Of a DNA stretch of 64,000 nucleotides, positions 55,310 through 64,000 are shown one piece after another. The stretch's first letter is position 1; the number at the start of each line of letters is the position of its first letter. The notes beneath the pieces were generated by a model. It was not told where the DNA came from. It made no database searches and was given only the letters and a program-made list of their open reading frames with translations. This DNA comes from Streptosporangium oxazolinicum. Its GTDB lineage: Bacteria; Actinomycetota; Actinomycetes; Streptosporangiales; Streptosporangiaceae. The translations under genes and the position numbers were made by a program. The stretch covers positions 359,673 to 423,672 of the forward strand of contig NZ_BAABAQ010000007.1 in the NCBI RefSeq assembly GCF_039537505.1. The letters run 5' to 3'.

Positions 55310-64000
<8,691 letters not shown>

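Overview
The window reads as chromosome of a high-GC actinomycete, most likely of the order Streptosporangiales (Nonomuraea/Streptosporangium/Actinomadura type; inferred from gene content only). Support: strong G/C bias at third codon positions, many GTG/TTG starts, ATGA/GTGA-overlapped operons, a type VII substrate pair, a Zur-type set of zinc-free ribosomal proteins, IdeR/DmdR-type iron boxes, a rifamycin-associated element and a modular type I PKS. No tRNA, rRNA, CRISPR array or insertion sequence was seen.

Layout. 0-12.5 kb is mostly housekeeping: a DUF899 tail, an orphan sensor kinase, a 1829-aa single-chain acyl-CoA carboxylase, a secreted serine hydrolase, an HTH/Clp-N pair behind a 47-bp palindrome, an EspC-like/WXG-NlpC type VII substrate pair and yciO. 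12.6-15.3 kb holds a cobalamin riboswitch ahead of an FhuF-like [2Fe-2S] protein and two poorly known genes. 15.5-17.7 kb is a minus-strand operon rpmB2-rpsN2-rpmF2-mrf-rpsR2 behind a candidate Zur box. 18.6-31.3 kb is a possible metal-related block: a double-MerR regulator, acyl-CoA dehydrogenase, CoA-transferase, AMP-ligase, a SigC-type ECF sigma factor, an MFS exporter with a GH88-like protein, a Znu-type ABC importer and two paralogous membrane proteins. Three promoters of identical form (GGGAAC-N17-CGAC) precede its three biosynthesis/export transcripts. 31.4-47.3 kb is iron-related: an asymmetric ABC pair with an upstream iron box, a stand-alone condensation-domain protein divergent from an FecBCDE-type siderophore importer across a second iron box, and an EntS-like exporter. 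Between these lie ArsR/SRPBCC/DUF6069, a TetR/SDR pair with two matching operators, and a secreted NLP (NPP1) protein.

48.2-51.1 kb is a rifamycin-response island: an RAE, the 52-codon remnant of a glycosyltransferase, then helR. From 51.3 kb to the right edge runs the start of a tetronate/spirotetronate-type polyketide cluster: FabH-like synthase, ACP, E2-type acyltransferase and alpha/beta hydrolase (AbyA1/A3/A4/A5, Agg1/3/4/5 type), a type II thioesterase, and a PKS opening with KSQ-AT(malonyl)-ACP, then KS-AT(methylmalonyl)-DH-KR-ACP, then a further KS cut by the window edge. The glyceryl-ACP synthase (FkbH type) such clusters need is not in the window.
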